From NCBI GenBank assembly GCA_020052415.1, contig JAGVPB010000049.1, positions 1 through 64,000 of the forward strand: a stretch of 64,000 bases of DNA, read 5' to 3'. The notes under the pieces were generated by a model. The model was not told the DNA's origin. It ran no database searches and saw only the letters and a list, made by a program, of their open reading frames with translations. The position numbers and the translations under genes are program-made. Of this stretch, positions 1 to 6,591 are shown piece by piece; position 1 is the stretch's first letter, and every line of letters starts with the position of its first letter. This DNA comes from Bacteroidales bacterium. Lineage in GTDB: Bacteria; Bacteroidota; Bacteroidia; Bacteroidales; JAADJA01.

Positions 1-21
1 AAAAAGAGTTGCAACACTATA

Positions 22-60
22 ACCTTTAAAAGGTCTAAAAACCTAAAATTCTAAAAGGTT
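22..60. repeat. AACCT/AGGTT palindromes
   Basis: ACCTTTAAAAGGT at 22-34 is a near-perfect palindrome, and AACCT (40-44) faces AGGTT (56-60). The AACCT...AGGTT geometry resembles the operator described for MqsA of E. coli. A toxin-antitoxin pair with an MqsA-like antitoxin starts at 426, but its own promoter lies nearer the gene. These sites may serve a gene left of the window. An outer pair, AGTTGCA (7-13) and TGCAACT (64-70), encloses the block. Confidence 0.35.
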
Positions 61-74
61 CAATGCAACTTGAT

Positions 75-149
75 AAAAGAATGGGGACTATAACGGGGGG
101 ATAGGTCTCGATCCTATTCGGCTAAAAAGTTCACCCCATTCTTTTTTAT
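75..149. terminator. Structured element, possible terminator of a gene left of the window
   Basis: AAAAGAATGGGG (75-86) is perfectly complementary to CCCCATTCTTTT (134-145), and a T-rich run follows. The 47-nt loop holds an inner hairpin, ATAGG (101-105) with CCTAT (113-117). This could be a large rho-independent terminator, a small structured RNA or a mobile-element end. Confidence 0.35.
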
Positions 150-189
150 TACAATTTTATAACAAAAATTTCTGAGTGCAAATCTAAAG

Positions 190-247
190 GTTCGGCTGAG
201 GTTCTACCTCAGTCGCTCATATCCATTCAGGCTCCAGCCTGTTAAAA
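190..247. repeat. Double-hairpin dispersed repeat, copy 1
   Basis: This 58-bp unit begins GTTCGGCTGAGG. It forms two adjacent hairpins: CTGAGG/CCTCAG (196-201 with 207-212) and CAGGCT/AGCCTG (228-233 with 236-241). It is clearly related to 4624-4681, and to shorter versions at 258-288 and 4548. The rest of 1-425 shows no gene. Confidence 0.7.
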
Positions 248-257
248 ACAAATCATC

Positions 258-288
258 GTTCGGCTTAGGCTTTGCTTGGGTTGAACAT
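258..288. repeat. Double-hairpin repeat, short copy (first hairpin only)
   Basis: This begins GTTCGGCTTAGG and repeats only the first hairpin of the family. The stem CTTAGGC/GCTTGGG needs several G-U pairs. It lies 10 bp after the full copy at 190-247, so the two look like a tandem duplication with loss of the second hairpin. Confidence 0.55.
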
Positions 289-347
289 TAGATTTGACTC
301 AATTTTAATATTATTCCACAATTTCTAAAAAATATTTCTTAAAAAAC

Positions 348-379
348 TTGCATTCACCAACTTCAAAGTTGTATTTTTG
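348..379 (+). promoter_or_regulatory. Promoter of the mqsR-like toxin/antitoxin genes
   Basis: TTG (348-350) and TATTTTTG (372-379) are separated by 21 bp and match the Bacteroidota promoter form TTG-N19-21-TAnnTTTG. The palindrome AACTT-CA-AAGTT (359-370) sits between the two boxes, where a bound antitoxin would block RNA polymerase. Autoregulation is an inference. The predicted transcription start leaves a leader of about 40 nt before the ATG at 426. Confidence 0.55.
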
Positions 380-425
380 TCAAAAATTTGTTAAATGTCA
401 AACTTTATTTTAATTTTTATGTTTA

Positions 426-776
426 ATGATATCAAATCCAGAAGAAGTAAACACGTTTTTACGTGATTTCAAACTAAAGCATGAGTTCTTTGCCATCAGA
501 TTTATTGGAAGAAGCAAAAATCTCCAAACGTTACTCGACCTCGAAATTGACGAAGGTGATCGTTTAAAGTGCATTTTATCCCTGGAAACTAAAGATTATT
601 ATCGCGGCCCCAGCCCCGATCCGGATTTTCCTGAATCCGGTGAAGTTTGGGAATTTGGTACAAATGTTAAAAACACTGAAGTGTACATTAAAATTAAAAT
701 CGGAATGTTTAATAAATCCGTTATCTGCCTTTCATTTCATAAAGCAGAATTTGAAATTACCTATCCCTTTAAGTAG
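426..776 (+). CDS. MqsR-family-like toxin (predicted mRNA interferase)
   Basis: This 116-residue protein resembles the MqsR branch of RelE-fold ribonuclease toxins, which cleave mRNA during translation. The recognisable pattern is in the second half: a hydrophobic strand ending in a DYYRGP segment (compare DFYKS in E. coli MqsR), then WEFG, EVYIKIKI and LSFHKAE, which line up with MqsR's W, VYLKITV and VSFK strands. The length is close to the usual 98-120. The next gene, 79 bp downstream on the same strand, has an MqsA-like N-terminus, and toxin-before-antitoxin order matches mqsRA. The assignment rests on motif likeness and context; the catalytic residues were not verified. Confidence 0.7.
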   Translation: MISNPEEVNTFLRDFKLKHEFFAIRFIGRSKNLQTLLDLEIDEGDRLKCILSLETKDYYRGPSPDPDFPESGEVWEFGTNVKNTEVYIKIKIGMFNKSVICLSFHKAEFEITYPFK

Positions 777-855
777 AATTGTTTAAAAATTTAAAAATAT
801 TTTGTATTGCTGTAAATACTTAAGTCGGTAATCAAAGGACAAAAGGAACAAGCAA

Positions 856-1863
856 ATGAAAAAGCAAATGGAGTGCCCGTTATGTGATGGCATGGCTGAC
901 ATCACGATCAAAAAAAACGAATTCATCCTCCGCAAAGAAAAATTCATGATCAACGAACACTTTTATAAGTGTCATAAATGTGGTGAAGAATTCACCACAA
1001 ATGAGATTGATAAATTAAACCTCAATCAGGTCTTTAATTTATATCGTGAAAAGCATAGAATCCTTTTCCCCGATCAGATTGCTTATTTGAGAAATAAATA
1101 TGGATTTTCTGCTGCTAAAATGTCCGAAATCCTTGGCTTTGGCACTAACCAGTACAGCAAATATGAAAAAGGGGAGATACCCAATGAAAGTAATGCCACC
1201 TTATTAAGCCTTATTCAGGACCCTGCTGTTTTTAAAAACCTGGTCTTGGGTAAAAAAGAACTGTTTTCCGAAACACAGTTTAACAAACTTATTGGAAATT
1301 TGAATTCACTAAAAAATTTAGAACACAGCCATTATTTAAAAAATCATTTTTGGTCTCCGTCAACTTATCCAAATCGTTTTACAGGTTTCAGAATACCTGA
1401 TTACGATAAATTTGCCAATGTATCTGTTTATTTCATCGATAAGGTGAAGCCATTTATGGTTAAATTAAATAAGCTTCTCTTTTATGCCGATTTTTATCAC
1501 TTTAAAAGAACCGGATTTTCAATAACTGGTACCCAATATCTTGCCTTTCAGCATGGCCCGGTTCCCGATAATTATGATATTTTATTCGGAATACTTTCAC
1601 AGGAAAATATTTTAGGTCAGGAATATGTTGAATTTGAATTTTCCGATGGAGCAACTCGATTTTTCAGTAATATTAAATTCAATAGCGAAATCTTCGATAA
1701 AGAAGAACTCGAAACATTAGATGAGGTTCATAAGAAATTAGGGAAAGTAAAAACAACTGATATCAAAGATTTAAGCCATGATGAAATTGGTTGGATTCAC
1801 AATCATAATGATAAGGAAATAATTAGCTATATGGAATACGCATTTTCTCTTAAAGCTATTTGA
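856..1863 (+). CDS. Antitoxin with MqsA-like zinc finger, HTH and SocA/Panacea domain
   Basis: This 335-residue protein is the predicted antitoxin and autorepressor of the toxin at 426. Residues 7-42 carry two CxxC pairs (C7/C10 and C39/C42), as in the MqsA zinc-binding domain. Residues about 74-125 form an HTH with the segment YSKYEKGE, typical of Xre/MqsA DNA-binding domains. From about residue 190, KLLFYADFYHF and AFQHGPVP are typical of the SocA/DUF4065 (Panacea) fold, which is known to neutralise many unrelated toxins. E. coli MqsA is only about 131 residues, so the C-terminal domain is an addition. The start ATG follows an A-rich stretch. The specificity for this toxin is inferred from adjacency. 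Confidence 0.8.
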   Translation: MKKQMECPLCDGMADITIKKNEFILRKEKFMINEHFYKCHKCGEEFTTNEIDKLNLNQVFNLYREKHRILFPDQIAYLRNKYGFSAAKMSEILGFGTNQYSKYEKGEIPNESNATLLSLIQDPAVFKNLVLGKKELFSETQFNKLIGNLNSLKNLEHSHYLKNHFWSPSTYPNRFTGFRIPDYDKFANVSVYFIDKVKPFMVKLNKLLFYADFYHFKRTGFSITGTQYLAFQHGPVPDNYDILFGILSQENILGQEYVEFEFSDGATRFFSNIKFNSEIFDKEELETLDEVHKKLGKVKTTDIKDLSHDEIGWIHNHNDKEIISYMEYAFSLKAI

Positions 1864-1937
1864 TTCCCATAATTACAACATCTATACGTTTGCTTTGCCA
1901 ATCCCTCAAATGTATCTTAACTCTTTATTCATGCTCG

Positions 1938-2042
1938 CTGGCAAGTGTTAGCTTTACTCCGTGTCTTAGGATCACTTGTACCCTAATACTCATTTCCTCC
2001 TCTGTGGTACTCAGTGCCTTCCCTGTGAACCTCTGTGTTATA
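1938..2042. repeat. Dispersed repeat: CTGGCAAGTG module plus CTCTGTG tract, copy 1
   Basis: A 42-bp module (1938-1979) begins CTGGCAAGTGTTAGC and ends AGGATCACTTGT; CAAGTG and CACTTG are inverted. A pyrimidine-rich CTCTGTG/CCCTGTG tract follows to about 2042. The same two-part arrangement recurs at 5503-5650. Apart from this and the promoter at 2243, the 433-bp gap 1864-2296 shows nothing; an open frame across it is compositional. Confidence 0.65.
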
Positions 2043-2242
2043 AATTATATACTCCAGTCAAAAAATTCCCCGTCCATTAAATTCATTTCATTCGTCATTC
2101 ACTTAAATCACTTGGGGGAATAAACCCGCCTATTTGAAAAAGGTTTAATGAGAAGCAGGAATGTAAGCAAAGTTTACAAATTTGAATATATGGTTGTACT
2201 ACCATATTTCCCATCGTTTAAGGTATAAAAAGCAATCAATTA

Positions 2243-2273
2243 TTTGTCAATGTTAAATTATTTAATAATTTTG
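2243..2273 (+). promoter_or_regulatory. Promoter of the three-gene unit at 2297-4538
   Basis: TTTG (2243-2246), a 19-bp spacer and TAATTTTG (2266-2273) give a complete Bacteroidota-type promoter. The expected start of transcription near 2280 leaves a leader of about 17 nt before the ATG at 2297. Confidence 0.6.
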
Positions 2274-2296
2274 AACTCTAATTCTTTAAAACTGTT

Positions 2297-2986
2297 ATGA
2301 AAATTAGGCGATTGCAGTATAACATTGATTATACTCATATTCTTACTTTCAGAGAGGAATACAAACGATTAGTCTTACCTTATTTCGGTTTCGATAATCT
2401 TAGGTATGGTATTGATAATGAATATACAATAAATGAAAGTATTCGCTTAATCTTTGAAACGGAAAAGTTGGCGTTATCCATACGAAAAGAAGGAATAACA
2501 TGTTCTTTTGAAGGAGATATTAAAGATGTAAAAAATCAATCTGGTCCCATTAAGTTTTTTTGGGATATTTATGATGGAATAAAAAAATTAGAAGGTTATA
2601 AAAAAACAAATAGACACAGTTTATTGCTTCATGCAGTTGATATCATTGATAAAGATGAAATTGACAAAATTTTAACCAATAATCCCTATTTAAAAATTAA
2701 TCCCTTTAATAAGCTTGAAGAATTTGCTGCAGTCTATCACTTCAAAAAAGAGGATAAATTTTATAAATTTACCTTTGGCAATTACTCTGAAAAAGATATT
2801 AAGATATATGACTTGCGCCCTTTCAAAACAGAATATAATAAAGATCTTTTAGGAAGTTATGGATTAATGAGTCAGTTCGAACTATATGAAGATATAAGTA
2901 ATCCTACTTTTTCAAGGTTTAAAGCGTTATTGACTGATGCAGAAAGTAAAATTTCATCATTTGAATTAATCACCAATGTCAAATAG
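2297..2986 (+). CDS. Uncharacterised protein, first gene of the MBL-fold unit
   Basis: This 229-residue protein matches no family I recognise. It appears soluble: there is no signal peptide or membrane segment. It is rich in Lys, Asp, Glu, Ile, Tyr and Phe, and the sequence suggests mixed alpha/beta structure, with a charged region in the middle (about residues 70-110). Its last 11 bases overlap the next gene, so translation of the two is probably coupled. It has its own promoter at 2243 and is markedly AT-rich compared with the housekeeping genes further right, which fits acquired DNA. It may act with the 184-residue protein as partner or regulator of the MBL-fold hydrolase; this is inferred only from gene order. 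Confidence 0.75.
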   Translation: MKIRRLQYNIDYTHILTFREEYKRLVLPYFGFDNLRYGIDNEYTINESIRLIFETEKLALSIRKEGITCSFEGDIKDVKNQSGPIKFFWDIYDGIKKLEGYKKTNRHSLLLHAVDIIDKDEIDKILTNNPYLKINPFNKLEEFAAVYHFKKEDKFYKFTFGNYSEKDIKIYDLRPFKTEYNKDLLGSYGLMSQFELYEDISNPTFSRFKALLTDAESKISSFELITNVK

Positions 2987-3530
2987 AATCATTGAAGTCG
3001 AGGAAGGTTTGCTTAATCATAATTCTATCCCAGAAAGTAAAGGACTTATTCAATTTGAAGGTAATGATTCTGATGAAAGCAATTATGAAGGTGGCCAATT
3101 TCAGATAACCAAAAACTTTTTAAAGAATTTATTTGAAATTGATCGTAGATCTACAGAAATTAAATTATTTGAAGAAGAAAAACCTGCTGAAGAAACTATA
3201 TCAACGGGAATTGATAAAGTAATTTTAAAAGGATGGAAAAATGTTGAAAATATTTCAGCAAGATTAATAGATAGCTTTGATAATACAGTCGTGCTTGAAT
3301 GCCTGATTGATAAAGAAAATGGCATCTATGAAGAAAGAGAATTCAACAACTCCCTATTTGTTGATTATAAGAAAGAATTTGGAAGCCTGTTTCTATTACG
3401 AATTTTCGAACGGCAAAACGAAGTTAAATTACAAATACACAATGATCCTGGCTTAACATTAGCTGAAGACTTTCCAAAAACTGATTTCGTGAAAAAATAT
3501 AGTAATAGCTTTCTATTCAAAAAGGAATAA
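2976..3530 (+). CDS. Uncharacterised protein, second gene of the MBL-fold unit
   Basis: This 184-residue protein has no family I can name. The N-terminal 60 residues are acidic and probably flexible. Residues about 65-160 look like a small all-beta domain: alternating hydrophobic strands such as KVILKGW, NTVVLECLID and LFLLRIF. No signal peptide or membrane segment is visible. The start overlaps the previous gene by 11 bp, and only 3 bp separate its stop from the next start, so the three genes form a tight operon. An adaptor or inhibitor role is possible but unproven. Confidence 0.75.
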   Translation: MSNRIIEVEEGLLNHNSIPESKGLIQFEGNDSDESNYEGGQFQITKNFLKNLFEIDRRSTEIKLFEEEKPAEETISTGIDKVILKGWKNVENISARLIDSFDNTVVLECLIDKENGIYEEREFNNSLFVDYKKEFGSLFLLRIFERQNEVKLQIHNDPGLTLAEDFPKTDFVKKYSNSFLFKKE

Positions 3531-3533
3531 ATC

Positions 3534-4538
3534 TTGGCTTCGATTATTTTTAAAAACGTAGGGCAAGGTGATTCCATTATAATTGAATGGAATTTTGAGG
3601 AAAAAAATAAAATTGGGATAATTGACTGCAATTTATATGAAAATTCAAATCCTATCCTTAATTATCTTTCACAAAAAGACTTAAAAGAGATCGAATTTAT
3701 AATCCTTTCGCATTTTCATTACGACCACTTTTCCGGATTTCCAACCCTTTTCAAATATTGCTTTGAGAAAGGGATAAAAATAAAATGGTTTCTTCACACA
3801 CTTTCTGAACAAGTTTTGCATATTTACAATAAACTTGTTCCGACTAAAAAAGTTGAGAGATCTATTGAAGGATTTTTTAGCTGGTTAGAGTTGCTAAAGA
3901 ATAAAATTGAATTTGATATTTCTGTAAACTATCATAGTATTCCTATACCATTAACAGACAAAATTTTGTTGAGTTTTTTCGCACCAAGTGAAAAGACAGG
4001 TATAGCGATTGCTAAACAAATAAAGAGAAAAGTAAATAGAAAAGAGTTTTGTCGAGCTGATTTAAATAAATTTTCTACCATTACATATATTAGAAATAAT
4101 GAAAAGGGAATACTGATTACATCTGATGCTGTAAAAGCTCATTTTCGAAATCTACACAATCTACTGGACAAAGAAATTGTACTTGTTCAGGCACCTCATC
4201 ATGGCTCCTTTGCTAATATATACCAGGATTTTTGGAGTAAATTGATTAGAAAAAAAGAATGTCCTGCTGTTTTTTCAGTAGGTTATAATCCCAAAGATAA
4301 ATTACCAAACATTGAAAGTGTAAAATTTTTTGATGGATTGGGTTTTGAGATTTTTTCCACTAATTCTGTTTATGGCATTTCTGATTATATTAATCAAATA
4401 AACTTAAATCAATCTAATTACCAGCTTGATAAAAAAACACAATACTTAAATTATTTTTCGAAATTAAGAAAGGCCCAAAATCAACTCGGAAGTAATTCCA
4501 AATTTGAAGGTGATAAGAAATTTGAAATATTTAATTAG
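3534..4538 (+). CDS. ComEC/Rec2-type metallo-beta-lactamase-fold hydrolase (soluble)
   Basis: This 334-residue protein has the MBL fold in the form seen in the C-terminal domain of ComEC. The N-terminal strand FKNVGQGDSIII is the usual ComEC-type opening. The metal motif SHFHYDH (about residues 59-65), SDA in the middle, and APHHGSF later give a complete dinuclear site, so it is probably an active phosphodiesterase or nuclease. The membrane channel and OB domains of ComEC are absent. The start is TTG: no in-frame ATG precedes the conserved opening, and AAAAAGGA lies 6-13 bp upstream. Standalone proteins of this type are frequent in predicted bacterial conflict systems. The substrate is unknown. 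Confidence 0.8.
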   Translation: MASIIFKNVGQGDSIIIEWNFEEKNKIGIIDCNLYENSNPILNYLSQKDLKEIEFIILSHFHYDHFSGFPTLFKYCFEKGIKIKWFLHTLSEQVLHIYNKLVPTKKVERSIEGFFSWLELLKNKIEFDISVNYHSIPIPLTDKILLSFFAPSEKTGIAIAKQIKRKVNRKEFCRADLNKFSTITYIRNNEKGILITSDAVKAHFRNLHNLLDKEIVLVQAPHHGSFANIYQDFWSKLIRKKECPAVFSVGYNPKDKLPNIESVKFFDGLGFEIFSTNSVYGISDYINQINLNQSNYQLDKKTQYLNYFSKLRKAQNQLGSNSKFEGDKKFEIFN

Positions 4539-4547
4539 TTTACCTCT

Positions 4548-4681
4548 GTTCGGTGTAGTCTTTATGACATAGTCGCACTTAATCCTACCGCTCCTCCATT
4601 CTATTCGGAAATAAAATCTCTTTGTTCGGCTTAGGCTCTGCCCAAGTCGATCATATCTAAACCAGGCTTATGCCTGTAAAA
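4548..4681. repeat. Double-hairpin dispersed repeats, degenerate copy plus full copy 2
   Basis: A degenerate GTTCGG unit starts at 4548. A full 58-bp copy lies at 4624-4681, with hairpins CTTAGGC/GCCCAAG (one A-C mismatch) and CAGGC/GCCTG. Compared with copy 1 at 190-247, the third pair of the first stem changes from G-C to T-A on both sides. The remaining gap to 5099 is AT-rich and shows no gene. Confidence 0.65.
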
Positions 4682-5099
4682 CCCTGTCAGCCTCCCTTTG
4701 GGCGTATTCTTGTGCGTTTGCCCTTTCTTTGACTGCCTACGTCGTCTATGTAACTTTTCCCCCAATCCGATGCAAATGTTCAAACTTGGCTTCTTGTGCA
4801 TATTTCAGTCATCCAGACCCCCCAAATCAGTCATGTTGACACTCCAAATGTTATTGGTTCAATGACCGTGATAAGGTGACAAAATTATAATTTAAAATGT
4901 TCTCAAAAAAAAAAGTAGTCAATAAAAATTATATCTCATCAATATAATTATACAAAATTTATAAAATGAAAATTTATAAATCAGATTTTTTGTTGCAACG
5001 AAATTAATACTGTATCGTAAGATTCATTTTAAAAAGTTCTTTAAACTTTTATTTAATGAAAAAAGTTACAAAAAAATATGGCTATTTAATAGATTTTTC

Positions 5100-5450
5100 A
5101 TGTTTATTAAGATTAAAGATATAATAACCGGTGTAATAACTGGTATTCTTGCATCAATGATTTACTCTATGCTCATGTCTGGAATAAAAGAAATCAGTCT
5201 TTTCACATGGATTGGGAATAATTGGCGGGAAGTTGTTTATTTTTTGCTCTTAGTAAATTTGGTAGTACTGATTTTTTTTTATTTCTATAGAAAGAAAGTA
5301 GAATATATTGACATTCATTGCCCTAATTGCGGAAATTTGATCAAAAGGGAAATATTAGAGCGTGGAAATAGAGATATTACTTGTCCAAAATGTAATAAAA
5401 AATTTAAAATAACGATAAAAAAGAGACCTACAAGAATTAATATTTTATAG
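5100..5450 (+). CDS. Small membrane protein with C-terminal zinc ribbon
   Basis: This 116-residue protein has two predicted membrane segments (about residues 9-27 and 44-63), followed by a cytoplasmic zinc ribbon with CPNCG and CPKC about 18 residues apart. The layout, a membrane anchor plus a rubredoxin-like zinc knuckle, occurs in many unrelated small proteins, so no function can be given. It stands alone between repeat elements in the accessory region. The lysine-rich tail after the ribbon could contact nucleic acid or membrane phosphates. Confidence 0.65.
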   Translation: MFIKIKDIITGVITGILASMIYSMLMSGIKEISLFTWIGNNWREVVYFLLLVNLVVLIFFYFYRKKVEYIDIHCPNCGNLIKREILERGNRDITCPKCNKKFKITIKKRPTRINIL

Positions 5451-5502
5451 TTGAAATGTAGCTTTCAATAAATAGTGTTAAAGTTTTTATATTACTCCCT
5501 CT

Positions 5503-5650
5503 CTGGCAAGTGTTAGCCAGGTTCCGCGTGTGAGGATCACTTGTGCCTTTATCATAAAAAAAATAATTCTTCTTTTCTCCGTGACCCTCAGTACTCTCCG
5601 TGTCTCCGTTGTTTCCCCTTTCCCTCTGTGCCTCCTCTGTGTTCCTCTGT
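5503..5650. repeat. Dispersed repeat: CTGGCAAGTG module plus CTCCGTG tract, copy 2
   Basis: The 42-bp module 5503-5544 shares its first 15 and last 12 bases with 1938-1979, while the middle differs. Here CTGGC and GCCAG can also pair. The following tract (about 5575-5650) repeats CTCCGTG, CTCTGTG and CCTCTGTGG many times. Similar CTCTGTG tracts are widespread in environmental bacterial genomes. Confidence 0.65.
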
Positions 5651-5656
5651 GGTTAA

Positions 5657-5947
5657 AATATTCCACCCATTAATGCCCTTGCAAACCAGCTCGGTTTCTA
5701 TCCAGCTACCCTCTACAGGTCAATCAACTCAGCCAACCTCACCATCTCCCGCCTTCAACAAATATCCCATGCCCTCAACCACAACTTCTTCATTTATTTC
5801 ATCGAAAACACCGGCTCCTCCGAAGAACAACTACTCAAACTCGCGTCCGAAAACAAAGAACTCACCCTCAAAGTCGCCTCCCTTCAGAAAGAAATCACCT
5901 ATCTCCAGGAAATCGTCTCCCTCTTAAAAGCACATCATCAACCTTAA
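5657..5947 (+). pseudogene. 5'-truncated HTH protein with C-terminal coiled coil
   Basis: The frame from 5657 to the TAA at 5945-5947 has no usable start, and TAA lies directly upstream. It encodes LGFYPATLYRSI, then SRLQQISHALNHNFFIYF, the pattern of the small Xre-like Bacteroidota proteins that recognise DNA with an HTH. A leucine-zipper-like segment follows: ENKELTLKVASLQKEITYLQ. The N-terminal part of the HTH is missing and is replaced by the repeat tract at 5575-5650. Codons end in C far more often than in neighbouring genes, which hints at a different origin. A longer overlapping open frame (5541-5927) reads this DNA in the wrong phase. Confidence 0.65.
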
Positions 5948-5990
5948 TTAAAAACTATTTCCCATTTCCCTGTCGAAGCGAAGCGAAGAT

Positions 5991-6030
5991 CCCGCCATTT
6001 TCGGCGGGACTCCACGCTCCATGCTCCCCG
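5991..6030. repeat. Hairpin and three CTCCNNG heptamers
   Basis: CCCGCC (5991-5996) pairs with GGCGGG (6003-6008). Three consecutive 7-bp units follow (CTCCACG, CTCCATG, CTCCCCG; 6010-6030). All three occur again in the heptamer array at 25542-25590. Together with 5503-5947, this fills the gap before the gene at 6107. Confidence 0.6.
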
Positions 6031-6106
6031 CCTTTCCTCATTTTTTTATCCCGCTCCCTGTAACCAAAATTTTCCAAAACAGTTTAATAATCTACTTTAA
6101 TTTTTT

Positions 6107-6382
6107 ATGGAAAGCAGCATCATTCACGGAAAGAACAGGTTTTATAAAACAGTTGAGGGATTGAACTGTGAATTGGAATATATGATCTGCGATAATAACA
6201 CTATTAATTTTTTCCACACCTATGTACCTGAACCCCTGAGAGGCAGAGGAATTGCGAGAGAGATCATCAGGGAAGGGATTGACTATGCTATTGAAAACAA
6301 TTACAGGATTATTCCAACTTGTTCCGCAGTAAGAAAGTTTATGGATCGTAATCCTGAATACAGAGAATTAATCATGAAGTAG
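6107..6382 (+). CDS. GNAT-family N-acetyltransferase, small COG2388 type
   Basis: This 91-residue protein belongs to the minimal GNAT acetyltransferases (YidJ/GTLF3B-like). The acetyl-CoA pyrophosphate loop is PEPLRGRGIAREI (about residues 45-57), matching the family pattern RGxGIA. It is followed by the alpha helix and the strand IIPTCSAVRKFM, with the family's C-terminal NPEY. The length is typical (about 90-100). The substrate is unknown; a human homologue of this fold exists but gives little functional guidance. It is a single gene, convergent with korB across a strong terminator. Confidence 0.85.
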   Translation: MESSIIHGKNRFYKTVEGLNCELEYMICDNNTINFFHTYVPEPLRGRGIAREIIREGIDYAIENNYRIIPTCSAVRKFMDRNPEYRELIMK

Positions 6383-6430
6383 AGATCGGCAGAATGGCAT
6401 TGATTGACCCCCTGAATTTTTTCAGGTTAC

Positions 6431-6466
6431 ATAAAAAAGCCCTCTCGCGCACCGCGAGGGGGCTTT
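6431..6466 (-). terminator. Rho-independent terminator of korAB
   Basis: A 14-bp stem (6436-6449 with 6453-6466, one G-U pair) has a 3-nt loop. On the minus strand it is followed by TTTTTTAT. It also lies after the plus-strand gene ending at 6382, but the T-tract is strongest for minus-strand transcription. Confidence 0.75.
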
Positions 6467-6489
6467 GATTTACACTGAAACTTGACAGA

Positions 6490-6564
6490 TCCCGCCACAG
6501 GCGGGAGCTGATTAGTTTCAGTTATACTGAGCGATCGGGTTTGACTTTTTATGCAAACCCGATC
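6490..6564. repeat. Two hairpins downstream of korB
   Basis: CCCGCC-ACA-GGCGGG lies at 6490-6504. GATCGGGTTTG (6533-6543) and CAAACCCGATC (6554-6564) form a perfect 11-bp stem with a 10-nt loop. They may be mRNA-stabilising 3' structures of korB or remnants of short repeats. Confidence 0.5.
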
Positions 6565-6591
6565 AGCCGAAGTATATATCCTCAGAACCCA

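Noticed and set aside
1860-2123. Open frame of 87 codons after the Panacea antitoxin
   Set aside because: It reads through the repeat module and CTCTGTG tract; the amino-acid pattern is compositional and overlaps the previous gene's end.
4539-5099. Integron-like attC sites or a phage attachment site around the repeats
   Set aside because: No consistent RYYYAAC/GTTRRRY core sites, no integrase gene and no tRNA end were found nearby.
5541-5927. Open frame of 128 codons, Pro/Ser-rich
   Set aside because: It is the wrong phase of the HTH remnant at 5657-5947, which gives a far more protein-like sequence.
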